From Terebella lapidaria (Eukaryota; Annelida; Polychaeta; Terebellida; Terebellidae), in NCBI GenBank assembly GCA_949152475.1, contig OX424564.1:9610001-9674000 (forward strand): a DNA stretch of 64,000 nucleotides. The letters run 5' to 3'. A model generated the notes under the pieces. That model ran no database searches. It was not told the DNA's origin and saw only the letters and a list, made by a program, of their open reading frames with translations. The translations under genes were made by a program, and so were the position numbers. Positions 37,513-47,303 of the stretch are shown here, piece by piece. Positions within the stretch are counted from its first letter, which is position 1; every line of letters begins with the position of its first letter.

Positions 37513-40500
37513 AAAAAAATTCTGCTAAAACCATAAAGGCATTTCTGCCGAAATGCCTTAATAATAAACACTCGGTGCTCATAGCTTTATGATATTGTAG
37601 TTACTTCTAGTGTCTTTTTACAACTTTTCATGAAATGTACAGTAGAATACAATGTACATTGTAGAGACAAACAACACATCCAATCACAGCATTCCAAATG
37701 TTACCTTTCATCCTTGTAGGCTGACAGCGGGAAGCAACATTCCCTCCTCCCACTCCTCACCTGTACATTCACTGCTTCCCACATCATCCCTGTACGTGTA
37801 CAGTCCCCTCCCCCCTCACGTGTACGTGTACTGTATTCCCCCCCCCCCCCCTCACCTGTACGTGGACAGTCCCCCCGCTCCCCCCCTCCCCCTCACCTGT
37901 ACGTGTAGTCCCCCCCCCCCCCTCACCTGTATGTGTACAGTCCCCCCCCCCCCCTCACCTGTGTGTGTACAGTCCCCTCCCCCCTCTCACCTGTATGTGT
38001 ACAGTCCCCCCCCCCCCCTCACCTGTACGTGTAGTCCCCCCCCCTCTCACCTGTATGTGTACAGTCCCCCCCCCCCCCCTCACCTGTGTGTGTACAGTCC
38101 CCTCCCCCCTCTCACCTGTACGTGTACAGTCCCCCCCCCCCCCCCCCTCACCTGTATGTGTAGTCCCCCCCCCCCCCCCCTCACCTGTACGTGTAGTCCC
38201 CCCCCCCCCTCACCTGTATGTGTACAGTCCCCCCCCCCTCACCTGTGTGTGTACAGTCCCCTCCCCCCTCTCACCTGTATGTGTACAGTCCCCCCCCCCC
38301 CCCCCTCACCTGTACGTGTAGTCCCCCCCCCTCTCACCTGTATGTGTACAGTCCCCCCCCCCCCCCCTCACCTGTGTGTGTACAGTCCCCTCCCCCCTCT
38401 CACCTGTACGTGTACAGTCCCCCCCCCCCCCCCCCCCTCACCTGTATGTGTAGTCCCCCCCCCCCCCCTCACCTGTACGTGTACTGTATCCCCGCGTCGT
38501 CCCCGTACGTGGAGAGTAGCAGGTCCGACTCCTCCTTGCTGAGGTTACACTGCGACGAGTCGTACACAGGAGCGTACGTGCTGTACGGGCCGTAATTCAG
38601 GTAGTTCACTGCAAGTAAACATATCGAGTAAATAAATATGATAGCTGTGTGTAAAAATATTTGGAGATAAGGTAATCGAGTATCAAACCCTCATAAACTT
38701 CTGTGTTTCAAACTGGCAAGCTCATGAAACAGTCGTCTAGAGGTGCTTCTTTATTGACCTCCTACCTTGGAGTACATGTATCACTTTTCATTACTCTGTA
38801 TGACTATGAAAACATATACATGTATATCTACATCATTTCAGTCACACAGTATGAGTTCAGGTCATCAGCTTGATTACTTATATAGAGTTGTTAACATAGG
38901 TATAATCCTAGACATTCAAGCTACTAGACAGTACATACCTGGTACAGCCTTGTTGCGTTTATCCTCCTTGAAGCCAGACAGTACACCAGTCCCTCCCTGG
39001 ACCTTGCCCACCAGCGTGCCCAGGTCTACAACACGCTCTTTCTCAGACACTGAAACCAACAAACAATTCACTACAATCTAACGAAGATAAAATATTTGTT
39101 TTTATCTGTAAAAGATGATCTGAGACACATGTTTACATTGATATCATAATAAGTTCAGGAATATCAAAGGATTCATTATCTGTTATCCAACCACTATATA
39201 CTTCAATGTAATATTATGAAGATCATAAGATCATAATGTAGATCATGATTGAATCGTATCAGTCAAATCATTATCATAATGTTTACAAAATTTCAAATGT
39301 CAACAATGTCATACCTATGCCGTCATTCTCTGGATTGAGGAAGTTCAAAGTCGTACTACCATCCTCTCGCCTTCTGAGGAAACCAAACTGTGCAGAAACA
39401 CAAAGATCAAAAGTGAATAAAGTCACACCGGCATATACAGAGTACATAATGATGAATGCGATTTTCACATGATGAATAAATCATAATCATTTGTATATTT
39501 CTGCATGGTCTGATTGACAAGATCATGCACAACCATATCCATGAGTAACACCTGTTGTCATGTTTACCTTTGTGTTGGGTTTGCGGAGGGTAAGAGTGTC
39601 CGATGCATCCTTCGCTGCGTCCTGGGCCTGGGCAAGAATCTGCTCGGGAGTCAGACGGTCGGGAAATGCCTCAAACTTCGTCATACTGGTGACAGATAGA
39701 CCGACATAATCATGACAGTTTGTATTTAATGGATTCTGGTGCTAAAAACATCCATGGCTAGGTATTACCCACATAGAGTTCATTATGCATGTATATGGAT
39801 TACCACATATGGAATATGAAAATGCACAAAAAACAAATTTCACAACAGCTAAAAGTTTGGATTATGATTTGCTTGGTTGGTAGATAATACTATATAGGCA
39901 AGTTCACAATTCTACAAAACAAAGATAACATGTACATACGCAGGTTTTTTAACTTTCGGTCTGGGACTGAACATTCTGCTGACAGTGCCTGCTGCGACCA
40001 CACTGCCATCTGGTGCCAGTTCCTGGTCCAGCCCCAAGTCCTGGTCACTGACCACCGACATAAACGGAATGTTGCGCTTCATCTGCAGAAGCTTGTCCTG
40101 GCGAGGAGAGGGATACATGTATATGGCAATGGACTGTGACACTGGCCATAATTGCAGCAGAGTTTATGATGCAGCAAGTAGCACAAGTACATGTAGGAAC
40201 TAAAAAGAGCACAAACACAACTTGTTACTCAGTTCCTAATAACATATAACTATATAATCAACCGATATAGAAGAATAAAACCCCAATTTTTCCACTTATT
40301 TGCCTCCAAATACCTTAGACATTGCTCTCATGCCCCCCTTGAGCATTTTCTCCGCCTCCTTGTAGTATATGGTCTCTGGGTGGTTATACTTCATACAGTT
40401 GTCACACATCAACTTGAAGTCAGCCTGCAAACATTTCAATCAAGTAAATGGACACGAAAATAATCAAGTCAATACATCCCAAACTGCAGCATAAAAGCAC

Positions 40501-42398
40501 ACTATTTTTCCATGATAATGACTGAGTCTAGCAGAATAAATTGATTGAATGACAACATTAAAATTTGATGGGTATTGTCTGTCAGCGATGAGTTATGTGG
40601 CTAGACCTTGAACTCAAGCAGAGAGCTGTAGTCGTTGCTTTCGATCTTCTCTGCCATTGTGCTGAGATCCATCGGATGTTGGATGATCTTGGAATAACTT
40701 GGAGCAATGTTGTCTGTCACAGGGTACGCAAAAAACCCATTCACATCTTTCCTGAAACAGAATGATATGATGATACAATCAGATGAGGTTAATGTAAGGA
40801 TTATGTAATTATGAATATTGCAATTTTTGAAGAACATTTAACAGGAAGTCTGTGCCCCAGACATGTATCCACACATGTACGAAACTACTACTAGTTTACT
40901 ATATTATCGTATGAATACATCAATAACAGATCATATGATGAAACTCCAAATACCCTTGTGTGACGAGTTTTGACACATCCTGTTCTAAGACCAGTACCTG
41001 ACCAGCGTTTTGTGGAAGAAATCCAGACACTTTTGTAGAGGAGTTGTCTCGTCCTCCACGACTTTCCTCTCACGGAGGTTTCTGGCAGCCCCCGAGGTCC
41101 CCGCGAGGTCTGCTGGTTCTGCAGGCAAGGCTTGACGCTTTGGGGGCGGCTCCACCAGATCCTCATCTATGTCCGACACTGGCATCTCCTCCAGCTTACT
41201 GCTTGACTTTTTCTTCTCCTGCACAGCGAATGAGAAACATTTGGTATTATTAATGGAAATGTTTGCATCATTATCATTTAGCTTGATAAAGATGTAATGT
41301 TAGTAGTATTTAGCTATTAGAAGAATAAATGATATCCAAAGCAATCCAAAGTGTTAAGTAAGATTTCAATTTGGCTTATTTAAAACTTGTAACATGACTA
41401 GTATCAGACATGTCACCTTGACAAATATATGTTTTGCCTCACCTTCCTCTCTTCGTCATCTCTGTGATGTTTGTGTTTCTTCTTCTTCTTCTTGTGCCTG
41501 TGTTTGCGGTCTCCATCATGCTCCTCTGGAGGTGGTGTGCTCTCTCCTCCCTGATCTGTGGCACCGACTTTCAGAACCAGCTTCAAACCGGGTTTGTCTG
41601 GCAAAAAAAATGTGCAGAAAGTTATTTTCAAAATTCCGATATCACAGGTTGGGTTACTACATTGTCACTTATGATATACCAGCACATTTTGTCAGGCCCT
41701 TCAATTATGATGTAGATTTCCAAATTGTATTCTTATTGTCCTTCAAGGTCTTCTTCGTCTTCTTCCTTTGCTCAGAGGTGTACAGTTTGACGACCTATTA
41801 CCATGTTCAATCAAATTCAATGAAGAAAACATTCACAGTCAGAAAAAAAATATAATACGGTATATATACAAAGTACTGTAGTATATTTTTAAAAATAAGT
41901 TTGACCTCAGAGTTTTTTAGTAATTGAGTTTGGCATCGGCCTCGCTGTCATTGTAGGACTCAGTTGTTCAGGAAGTGCACAGCCAAGGTGTTGGCGGTCA
42001 CACCTCAGCTGCATGCTATTTCTGAATTTTATACGCGACCATAGCCCGGTGGCAGCCAGCCCGTGGACTAGGCGTGGTGACCAATTCATCATTAAAATTA
42101 TTGCACCAGTTAAGCTAACTGGTTACACCGTATCAGATGGTTTGATATTTATATACAGCACGTTAATACAAATCTAGCCAGATAAAAAAAACACGGATGG
42201 CAAGTGAGAAAGTGATCTGAAATTGTGAATTTGTGTGAATGTGAACGACACCGGACAAGCCACAGTCCATAGCCTAGGGAACGGGCGATAATAGGTGTAT
42301 TCAACGCGCCCACTCGTGTTTTCGTCACATCCCTCGACCACATTACCTTCTGGGGGTGGTTTATCTGACTTATGGTGTTTCTTGTGTTTCTTGCTCAT
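26834..42398 (-). CDS. BRD7/9: BRD7/BRD9 bromodomain protein, 16 exons, complete
   Basis: Exons (minus): 42398-42347, 41597-41443, 41218-40998, 40751-40607, 40424-40314, 40097-39940, 39685-39568, 39387-39315, 39049-38939, 38608-38473, 29689-29578, 29225-29118, 28845-28746, 28572-28414, 27342-27302, 27139-26834. All joints are GT-AG, phases close, and 2106 nt gives 701 aa (human BRD9 and BRD7 are about 600-650). The product starts MSKKHKKHHKSDK, followed by KPGLKLVLKVG, conserved in BRD9. A Lys/His-rich basic stretch covers residues about 45-65. The bromodomain lies at about 130-228, with FFAYPVTDNIAPSYSKIIQH, PMDLSTM and the acetyl-lysine-binding Asn205 (KYNHPE). The BRD7/9-specific region downstream (DUF3512) ends with HFVENCGDYALRLVDNLLD. 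The tail is acidic and Glu-rich. Family role: acetyl-lysine reader of PBAF (BRD7) or ncBAF/GBAF (BRD9) SWI/SNF complexes in the nucleus. Invertebrates commonly have one orthologue, so I do not choose between the two. Confidence 0.93.
28165..28185. repeat. GC-rich hairpin GTTGGGGGC/GCCCCCAAC
   Basis: 9-bp perfect stem with a TTC loop in an AT-rich intron of BRD7/9, extended by AGAG/CTCT outside one mismatch. It looks like a dispersed repeat end rather than a functional RNA. Confidence 0.4.
29430..29460. repeat. ACATGTACATGTA microsatellite
   Basis: Short palindromic TACATG tandem, seen again around 31928-31945. It is frequent in mollusc and other lophotrochozoan genomes. Here it lies in BRD7/9 introns. 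Confidence 0.6.
30295..30471. mobile_element. Tc1/mariner-type MITE, 177 bp, TA target duplication
   Basis: Ends are CAGTGGTCCCTGTAAGATAA and its exact inverse (terminal inverted repeat about 20 bp), flanked by TA at 30293-30294 and 30472-30473. The interior repeats AATAAGACTTCC and lacks coding capacity. CAGTG ends with TA duplication point to a pogo/mariner relative. Located in BRD7/9 intron 10. Confidence 0.8.
32706..33998 (+). CDS. GT11 galactoside 2-alpha-L-fucosyltransferase-like, single exon
   Basis: One uninterrupted 430-aa frame. Residues about 18-37 form a signal-anchor helix after a short basic cytoplasmic end, so it is a type II Golgi protein. A proline/serine-rich stem runs to about residue 135. 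The catalytic domain has the GT11 motifs in order: LGRFGNHLFQFA (about 144, the GRLGNQ-type motif), VHIRRQDV (about 292, GDP-fucose-binding HxRRxD), IILGDD (about 334), and SVGTYGWWGAWL (about 381). Family reaction: transfer of fucose from GDP-fucose to the 2-position of galactose. The acceptor here is unknown. An acceptor-like TTTTTCATTGCAG at 32584-32596 suggests a spliced 5' UTR. The gene lies wholly inside intron 10 of the minus-strand BRD7/9 gene. I found no convincing AATAAA downstream. Confidence 0.93.
   Translation: MFPWKQLRKFTCHRCSYPQFTLFAIFTVLVFITVHQNLTEDRAIIQYRAQEELALDDVHKFTPEQRAEIDPLEEIELPPLPHTTQRVSHQARGGGSGSGTSRPPRSVTVHLGESQTTRHTTPTPVLVSRIDDLHRPPYLFIYNLGRFGNHLFQFASTYGIARATNRTAMLYPIASESLRQYFKGITVPTMTIPEKMQVNRLQEEYSGKFQPWILERLGSDDTELCCFLQSWRYFQQYEADLRRQLVFHDEIVTETRQELQDFIDRHIEKMSEAENQAPSHQSTPENFTVISVHIRRQDVAADEQLVRGYKPAPASYFHRAMDFYRQRHKNPLFIILGDDLVWARMHLSTSPAGLRYTDVEFRTGMAETDFPLLASCDHAVVSVGTYGWWGAWLAGGTVVYYNNWPTPVTEISIEYDVNDYYPSHWVGIGD
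34302..34993. mobile_element. pogo-like MITE with TA duplication, containing satellite sequence
   Basis: Left end CAGTAGAACTCCAG and right end CTGGAGTTCTCCTG (inverse, one mismatch), flanked by TA at 34300-34301 and 34994-34995. It has a repeated GGCCACATTATAGGA interior and no transposase. Positions about 34596-34790 are 147-bp satellite units, so satellite DNA has landed in the MITE or been captured by it. Confidence 0.65.
34596..34790. repeat. Outlying 147-bp satellite units
   Basis: The CCGTTTCGCTCTACGA word occurs at 34602 and 34749, spaced 147 bp, matching the main array 0.8 kb further on. Confidence 0.8.
35528..36836. repeat. 147-bp satellite array, about nine units
   Basis: CCGTTTCGCT starts at 35631, 35778, 35925, 36072, 36212, 36359, 36506, 36653 and 36800. 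Every step is 147 bp except one of 140 (an internal deletion). Each unit contains CCGTTTCCGAGATATCGACG, ATGCCGACTCGGCAAAA, GGTCAAGGTCAAAGTTCA and AGACATGTTTGTCTAGGGCG. Because 147 is a multiple of three, frames stay open across units, which creates spurious repetitive open frames. Confidence 0.9.
36837..37460. repeat. Diverged satellite tail, about 324-bp period
   Basis: From 36837 the satellite changes into TGCAGGA…CCTCAAGGATGA…GACCTCTAGGTCAAAGGTCG…ATCGATCCCAAAATCAATAG. This recurs at about 37155, 324 bp downstream, including the CCGTTTCGCTCTACGA word at 37124. Confidence 0.7.
37465..37555. repeat. Poly-A/G tract and terminal-type hairpin
   Basis: Purine tract of A with scattered G (37469-37519), then AAGGCATTTC, loop TGCC, GAAATGCCTT (37532-37555). 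A related GCCTTGGAGGC…ATTTCGG motif lies in inverse sense near 35480-35505. The whole satellite block may therefore be one element with hairpin ends. Confidence 0.5.
37755..38472 (-). repeat. Minisatellite of duplicated 5' splice sites next to BRD7/9 exon 10
   Basis: About 19 units of 25-37 bp. On the minus (gene sense) strand each reads TACAYRTACAGGTGAGG followed by 8-18 G. The true end of exon 10 is TACACGTACAG with donor GTGAGGG, so each unit carries the last exon bases plus the donor. Units fall into variants (CTGTACGTG, CTGTATGTG, CTGTGTGTG). Their order repeats as a nine-unit block (units from 37924 and again from 38211), a period of about 284-287 bp. The array therefore grew by both unit and block duplication. 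Confidence 0.85.
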
Positions 42399-42884
42399 TG
42401 TTAAATACACACTGAATGTGGATAAATTACATATATTTTGATTCCACACTTTTGTGTTGGCCGATGACGCCGTGTTCAGCAAAGATCATTGTCAATTCAA
42501 ATCAAGAAAGCGGGTTCTGTTACGGTCTTTTCTAAATTTTTGTCTTGGCAAATAATATTTTGAAAACTGATTTAACTCATTTTAAATAGCATAACAATGA
42601 TAATAAAATAATAATATGATGACACCGTAGTGAGAATAACTTAAAATTACAATTCAATAATTCAAGGTCTGGTCAAAATCTCGGTGACATACAGTAGGCC
42701 TATAGACCCTATAGCCTAAGCCTATATTATCTGGTTGGAATTGTATTCATAGTTTTAGAAGCATTTTATTGAAATTTTAGAGCTGTTCAATTCGTGTTAT
42801 GTTTCGATATAATGCCTAATTATTAATGATATGACTGCCCCCCCCCCCCCCACACACACACACCTTAAAACCCTGTCACACTAT
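42399..42884. other. BRD7/9 upstream region
   Basis: Contains the BRD7/9 5' UTR and promoter by position. I see no clear TATA box or initiator. A CCCC/CACACA low-complexity run at 42838-42862 follows. Confidence 0.4.
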
Positions 42885-43504
42885 TGCTGCGTTCATTAGA
42901 ACATGTGAATATCGTGATTCCCAGTTCACAAGTTGTGATTTGCGTTGCGTTCGCCATTTTCACCGTGATGACAACTTGTGAACTTGGGTATGAATTTCTG
43001 TCTCGATCTTAAATTCCCAAGTCGTGAGCAAGATGGCAGCAGCCAGGAAAACGTTCGCGATAAATATGAGAAGAATTTTGTGTTTTCTCACATTTATGAG
43101 CTGAAGCAACCCAAATAGCCATGTGCGTGAGAAAAATGAATGTAAAAACTAGTCATAATGTTCAGAGTTAAAATTGGCATAAATGGCAAAAAATAAAGAA
43201 CTTACCGGTGAAACCAGAATCTATATATATTCTAGTAGTTAGGCCAAAAAAAAAATGTTTTGGTTTGCGTCCCAGTGATGCTCCGAAATCGGTGCTATAT
43301 GGCGCCGAGGTTTTTTTTTTGTTTTTTGTTTTGAATACCGGTTTATGTATTATTTTTTGCATAAAAAGTGTGTTCGTACCATATTTTTTTTTTTCTGGAA
43401 CAGTAAAAATATAGATTAATTCAAAGTCTATTGGACCTACGATGGCTGATTTAGGACACCCCGAAAAAAGAATTCGCCGTCATTTCGAGAAAATTGTTTA
43501 CCAC

Positions 43505-43825
43505 AGCAAAAAAATATTGTTTTTTATCTAGTTATTTCGAGATAAATATCTTGTTAGTCCAAGATAATTATATCGTTATTTCGAGATAGTTAAGTCATCT
43601 CGTTAATTCGAAATAGTATTTCATCATTTCGAAATAATTATGTCGTTACATTGAGATAGTATAGTATATAGGACTCCAAAAATACTGTTTTTATCTCGTT
43701 ATTCTGAGATAGTTACCTCGTTATCTCGAAATAACGAGATAATGATCTCGAAATAATGAGATAACTCTCGGAATAACGAGATAGCTATCTCGAAATAACG
43801 AGATAAAAAAACAATATTTTTTTTG
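43505..43825. mobile_element. Palindromic MITE rich in ATCTCGTTATTTCGAGAT
   Basis: Ends AAAAAATATTGTTTTTTATCT and its inverse. The interior consists of diverged repeats of the self-complementary TCTCGAAATAACGAGA word. No coding capacity. Confidence 0.65.
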
Positions 43826-44522
43826 GTTTTCCTATATGATTATCTCAAAATAACAAACAACGTGTGGAAAATAGTAATTGATAAAAGAATCAATAAATAT
43901 AGTCATGTAATTTTTTTAAAAATCATAAAACAACTAAATAAATACAAAACAAATATGTTTACTTTGAAAATTTTGGCAGATTCTCGCTATAAAATGTATC
44001 AACGATATGAACTCGTATTGTTTCTAAGCAAGAGTGTCTAAATTGCCACGCATGTAACTCCCTATGTCTGTATGAAACAAGTTTCTCACGAAGCGGTTCA
44101 CTGGAGGTGATCTGCTGTTTTAATCAATGACAAGTGGAAGGGGCTCGTATGGAAAATTAGGTGTCATTACTTCCGCGGCAAGGGATTATGCTAGTGTCGG
44201 AATTTTAAAATAATCATTTACCGGACGACTCTCCTTCTTGCCTTATCAGCCAGTGTTAATATAATGACCAACATTTATCTTAAAAACGAATCTGTAAAGT
44301 ATTAGGTCGCTAATTGATTGGTTTGTAGGTTTCACAGTTAAACGACTGATTGGTTCCTGCAAGATTGCAATCCTCGACAATCACTAATACAGCCACTTTG
44401 GGGACGCTCATCGACTTGCACAGAATTGAAATGTGGCCGCTGCTTGTAAAATACCATCATGGCAAAAAAAAAAATCTGACGCGGGAGGTTTTGGACGACG
44501 CGCGCGGGGACGCAACCAAAAC

Positions 44523-44526
44523 ATTA
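44523..44526. repeat. Target site duplication ATTA (left)
   Basis: ATTA immediately precedes the left LTR and ATTA at 56765-56768 immediately follows the right LTR: a 4-bp duplication. Confidence 0.75.
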
Positions 44527-45275
44527 TGTGAAGAATATCGTTCGATGGCCGATATTAGGCCGAATGTCTGTGATCGTTGTGTAAATCACAAGGCCGGCAG
44601 CTACAGTTCAATAATTTATTCGGGCGACAATGTCCAATGACTCAGACAGTCACATCTAAGGCCGCAAACACACCTACGTCCGGTGATTTCCCTGTCGACA
44701 AGATATCCGAAAACTATAGTCCTTCTCTGTTACAATTCACATATATTTAGTCCACAGTTAACTGATATAGTCCAATACGAGCACGGCCAAACTTCTAACA
44801 ATATTCCAATACGTCTGTGCTCACTGCGGCCATTTACTCAACTCCCAGAGAAACTGCGGGGCCGGCAACATGTGTTGTAGACTTTCCCGCCAAATGCATG
44901 CGGTGTTGTGATTGGATAGATGTGTGGTGGTATGAGCTGATGTCACCGGGAAAGTGGGTTTCCCCGGCGCGTGTCAAGACTTGTTATGCTTGTATCTGTG
45001 CACGTGATGTGAGCGGTGGGTGTGTCATTTTCTATGTTTAGAAGTAAGTGCTTGTAAAGGTCAAGGCCGAAACTAACTGGGTCGCATGTACTGTATACTG
45101 GGCCGAAAGTGCGCGTGAACTGACCTGTGTTTGTCGATATGGTTCTGGGGTTATTTATGCTTGTGATCGTATAGTCTGTACCTGTCCTGTATGTAAGTCA
45201 TGTAGAATGTATATGTTGTGATAGGAATGTGTAGTGCGCGGGAGGGCGGGCGTCACTGTCGCTAAAATTACTACA
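44527..45275 (-). repeat. 3' LTR (749 bp) of gypsy element
   Basis: Read on the minus strand it begins TGTAGTAATTTTAGCG and ends CTTCACA, so it has TG…CA ends. It is the same length as the right LTR. I see two substitutions between them (in the GTTAACTGATA and GTCATTTTCTA contexts). Confidence 0.92.
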
Positions 45276-45280
45276 TTACA

Positions 45281-45287
45281 CCCCTTC
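45281..45287 (-). promoter_or_regulatory. Candidate polypurine tract
   Basis: Minus-strand GAAGGGG lies 5 nt inside the 3' LTR, the usual place of the plus-strand primer. It is short, so moderate support. Confidence 0.4.
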
Positions 45288-45840
45288 ATTAATTCTACGC
45301 CCTCGGAATTACCCTCCCCGACCCTACCGTCGCGAAAACTAAACAATAAAAAGCTAAGAAGTCCTAAAAGGTCAAACCCCAACATTCACACACACACACA
45401 CCGCGAAAATGTGAAAACACTGCATACAATAAAAATTCCTAACCGTCAAAATAAACGTCATCAGTCAGTCCGTCAATAGTCACTACGATGATACATTTAC
45501 ACATACATGCACTACAACGAATGATGAGATATGAATGGAATGTATGAACAAAACTCCTCGACGTTTCATAGTGAAACGGAAACTAACTTAAAGTCTATAG
45601 AACTGAAAAAGAAATGTTTGGATTAATCTTAACTAAATTACATGAATAACACGTGACCAGGATGATATTATATTTACAACTATTTACATATTTTTCTTGG
45701 CCGACATAGTGATGGGCCGACAAGTTCCAGGTCCAACCGGACAACCGTGACCAGGATTTTTGAGAGTCACTTTCTCCCAAGCGGGCCGACACAAACAGGG
45801 CCGACAGTTCTCCACCTATTCCAAGTCAGGCCGGAATCAC
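45288..45840 (-). other. 3' untranslated region of the retrotransposon
   Basis: No open frame of note between ORF4 and the 3' LTR. A short CACACA run is near 45388. Confidence 0.5.
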
Positions 45841-47064
45841 TCACTCCTTCTGACCACGTTTACCAGCAGGAGGGGGTGGCGGTGCCGGCGACGCCTGCCG
45901 CATAAGCTGTTGTTGTTCGTTCGGCGGCAGGCGGGGCAGGATCGAAACTATGGTGGCGAGCAGGTCGCCCGGAATGGTGGGACCCGAGTCGCTCTGCGTC
46001 GCGGCCGAAACGGTTGGGGTCGAAGTTGGGGCCGACTGCTCCAACTGTGCTACCCGAGCACGTAGTCGCTCAGTTTCCTGCCGCAATTCTCCGTTTTCAG
46101 TTTCCAGCCGCTGTAAACGCTGACGCAGGTGGTCGGTTTCTTCCTCAAGTCGATCAGGGAAGGTCGGTAGATGCCGCTCGTGGAGTACACCCATTCCAAA
46201 AGCGACTGAGATGCCGTTAAACTCTGCCTGCCGAATATGTTGATCCATGGCCTCCAGATAATACCGGCGGATCTCACGGAAGTGCTGGCTCGCCATGTCG
46301 TCGGCACGGGCCAGGAACAGAGTGGGAAGATGGTCGCTCTTCCGGGCCGGAAGGATCAGTGGATCCGCGTTGTGGGCTGCCTGGCCGATATGGGACGTCC
46401 AATACTCCTCATGAAGACGGGGGTTGTGAGGAAGCTGGCTTGCCTCCCGACTCTTAAGAGGGTTGACCAAGTCCGGGTTCTGTCCCGGGAGGGCTTGTAG
46501 GCTGGGTAACATCCGGGTTAGAAGCCGAGTCCCATGCTGCGGAACAAATTGTACATCTGCCGAAAACTCTCCTGATCCGTGTAGCGGAAATCGCTCATCC
46601 ACGTCTCTGTGGAGGGGTTCTAGCGACTCAGGCTGGTCGTACTGAAGTCGCGGCCGATCCGCGGCCGAATCTTTGGTGATAACGGTCCGTGTTACCTCCA
46701 TACTGCCGTCAAGATACGGAGGTTCGTCCGTCTGTAGGACCATCTGTCCTGATGGTGGAGGCGAATCCTCGCGGTCACTGACCAAAGCCGAAACTAAGTC
46801 CTGTGGGACTTCCTCCTCGGCTAGCTGTAAAGGTGGAGGTAAGTCCTGCGCCTGGGCCGCTATTTCCTTCCTATCAGTTTCCTGATCCTCGGAATGTTGG
46901 GCCGACAAAGGAGGAAATTCCTCCGGTGGAGGAACCAAGCCCTCCCTTGCCCGATAATCAGTCACGTTAGTTGCAGTAGGCCGTTCTACTACAATCTTCC
47001 GGGGAATAATGTCCGAAGGCCGTGTCTGTGCCTGGGTCGTCACAGGAGTGGACGGAGCCGACAA
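45841..47064 (-). CDS. Retrotransposon ORF4, unknown protein with leucine-zipper coil
   Basis: 407 aa, no recognised family. The first half is Pro/Glu/Asp-rich and probably disordered. Residues about 225-300 are helix-prone (DDMASQHFREIRRYYLEAMD). Residues about 308-350 form a heptad coiled coil (LRQRLQRLETENGELRQETE then RLRARVAQLEQ). The C-terminal tail is proline-rich with GKRGQKE. It has no signal peptide or membrane segment, so it is not an envelope protein. It lies on the sense strand downstream of integrase, separated from ORF3 by about 240 bp. The intact frame suggests recent selection. It could be a structural or RNA-binding accessory protein; that is inference. Confidence 0.75.
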   Translation of the reverse strand: MSAPSTPVTTQAQTRPSDIIPRKIVVERPTATNVTDYRAREGLVPPPEEFPPLSAQHSEDQETDRKEIAAQAQDLPPPLQLAEEEVPQDLVSALVSDREDSPPPSGQMVLQTDEPPYLDGSMEVTRTVITKDSAADRPRLQYDQPESLEPLHRDVDERFPLHGSGEFSADVQFVPQHGTRLLTRMLPSLQALPGQNPDLVNPLKSREASQLPHNPRLHEEYWTSHIGQAAHNADPLILPARKSDHLPTLFLARADDMASQHFREIRRYYLEAMDQHIRQAEFNGISVAFGMGVLHERHLPTFPDRLEEETDHLRQRLQRLETENGELRQETERLRARVAQLEQSAPTSTPTVSAATQSDSGPTIPGDLLATIVSILPRLPPNEQQQLMRQASPAPPPPPAGKRGQKE

Positions 47065-47303
47065 TTTCGGAACTACCGGGCCGGTAAACTTGATCGCGTC
47101 CGTCTGGTATGCGATGGGCCGGGTGAAAAAGATGGTGCTGGGCCGATCACCCAGCGGTTCACCCAGACAATAACCCAGCGGTTCATAGCCTGGATGTCGT
47201 TGGTCATCCTGGCCAGCTGATCCTCATCTGCTCGAGTCGTGGGCCGAATGTACTCGATGCGCCGGAGTACTTGCCAAATCTCCGGAGCCAAATTTGGCGG
47301 GTA

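Noticed and set aside
37652..38595. Long proline-rich open frames (up to 296 aa) on the plus strand
   Set aside because: They are translations of the C-rich splice-donor minisatellite; all three frames stay open and the strand is antisense to BRD7/9.
47073..47291. 72-aa frame after the ORF3 stop, possible ORF3 extension
   Set aside because: Same frame as ORF3 but separated by a stop; reads as spacer with a short internal duplication (NRWVI). Kept out as a gene.
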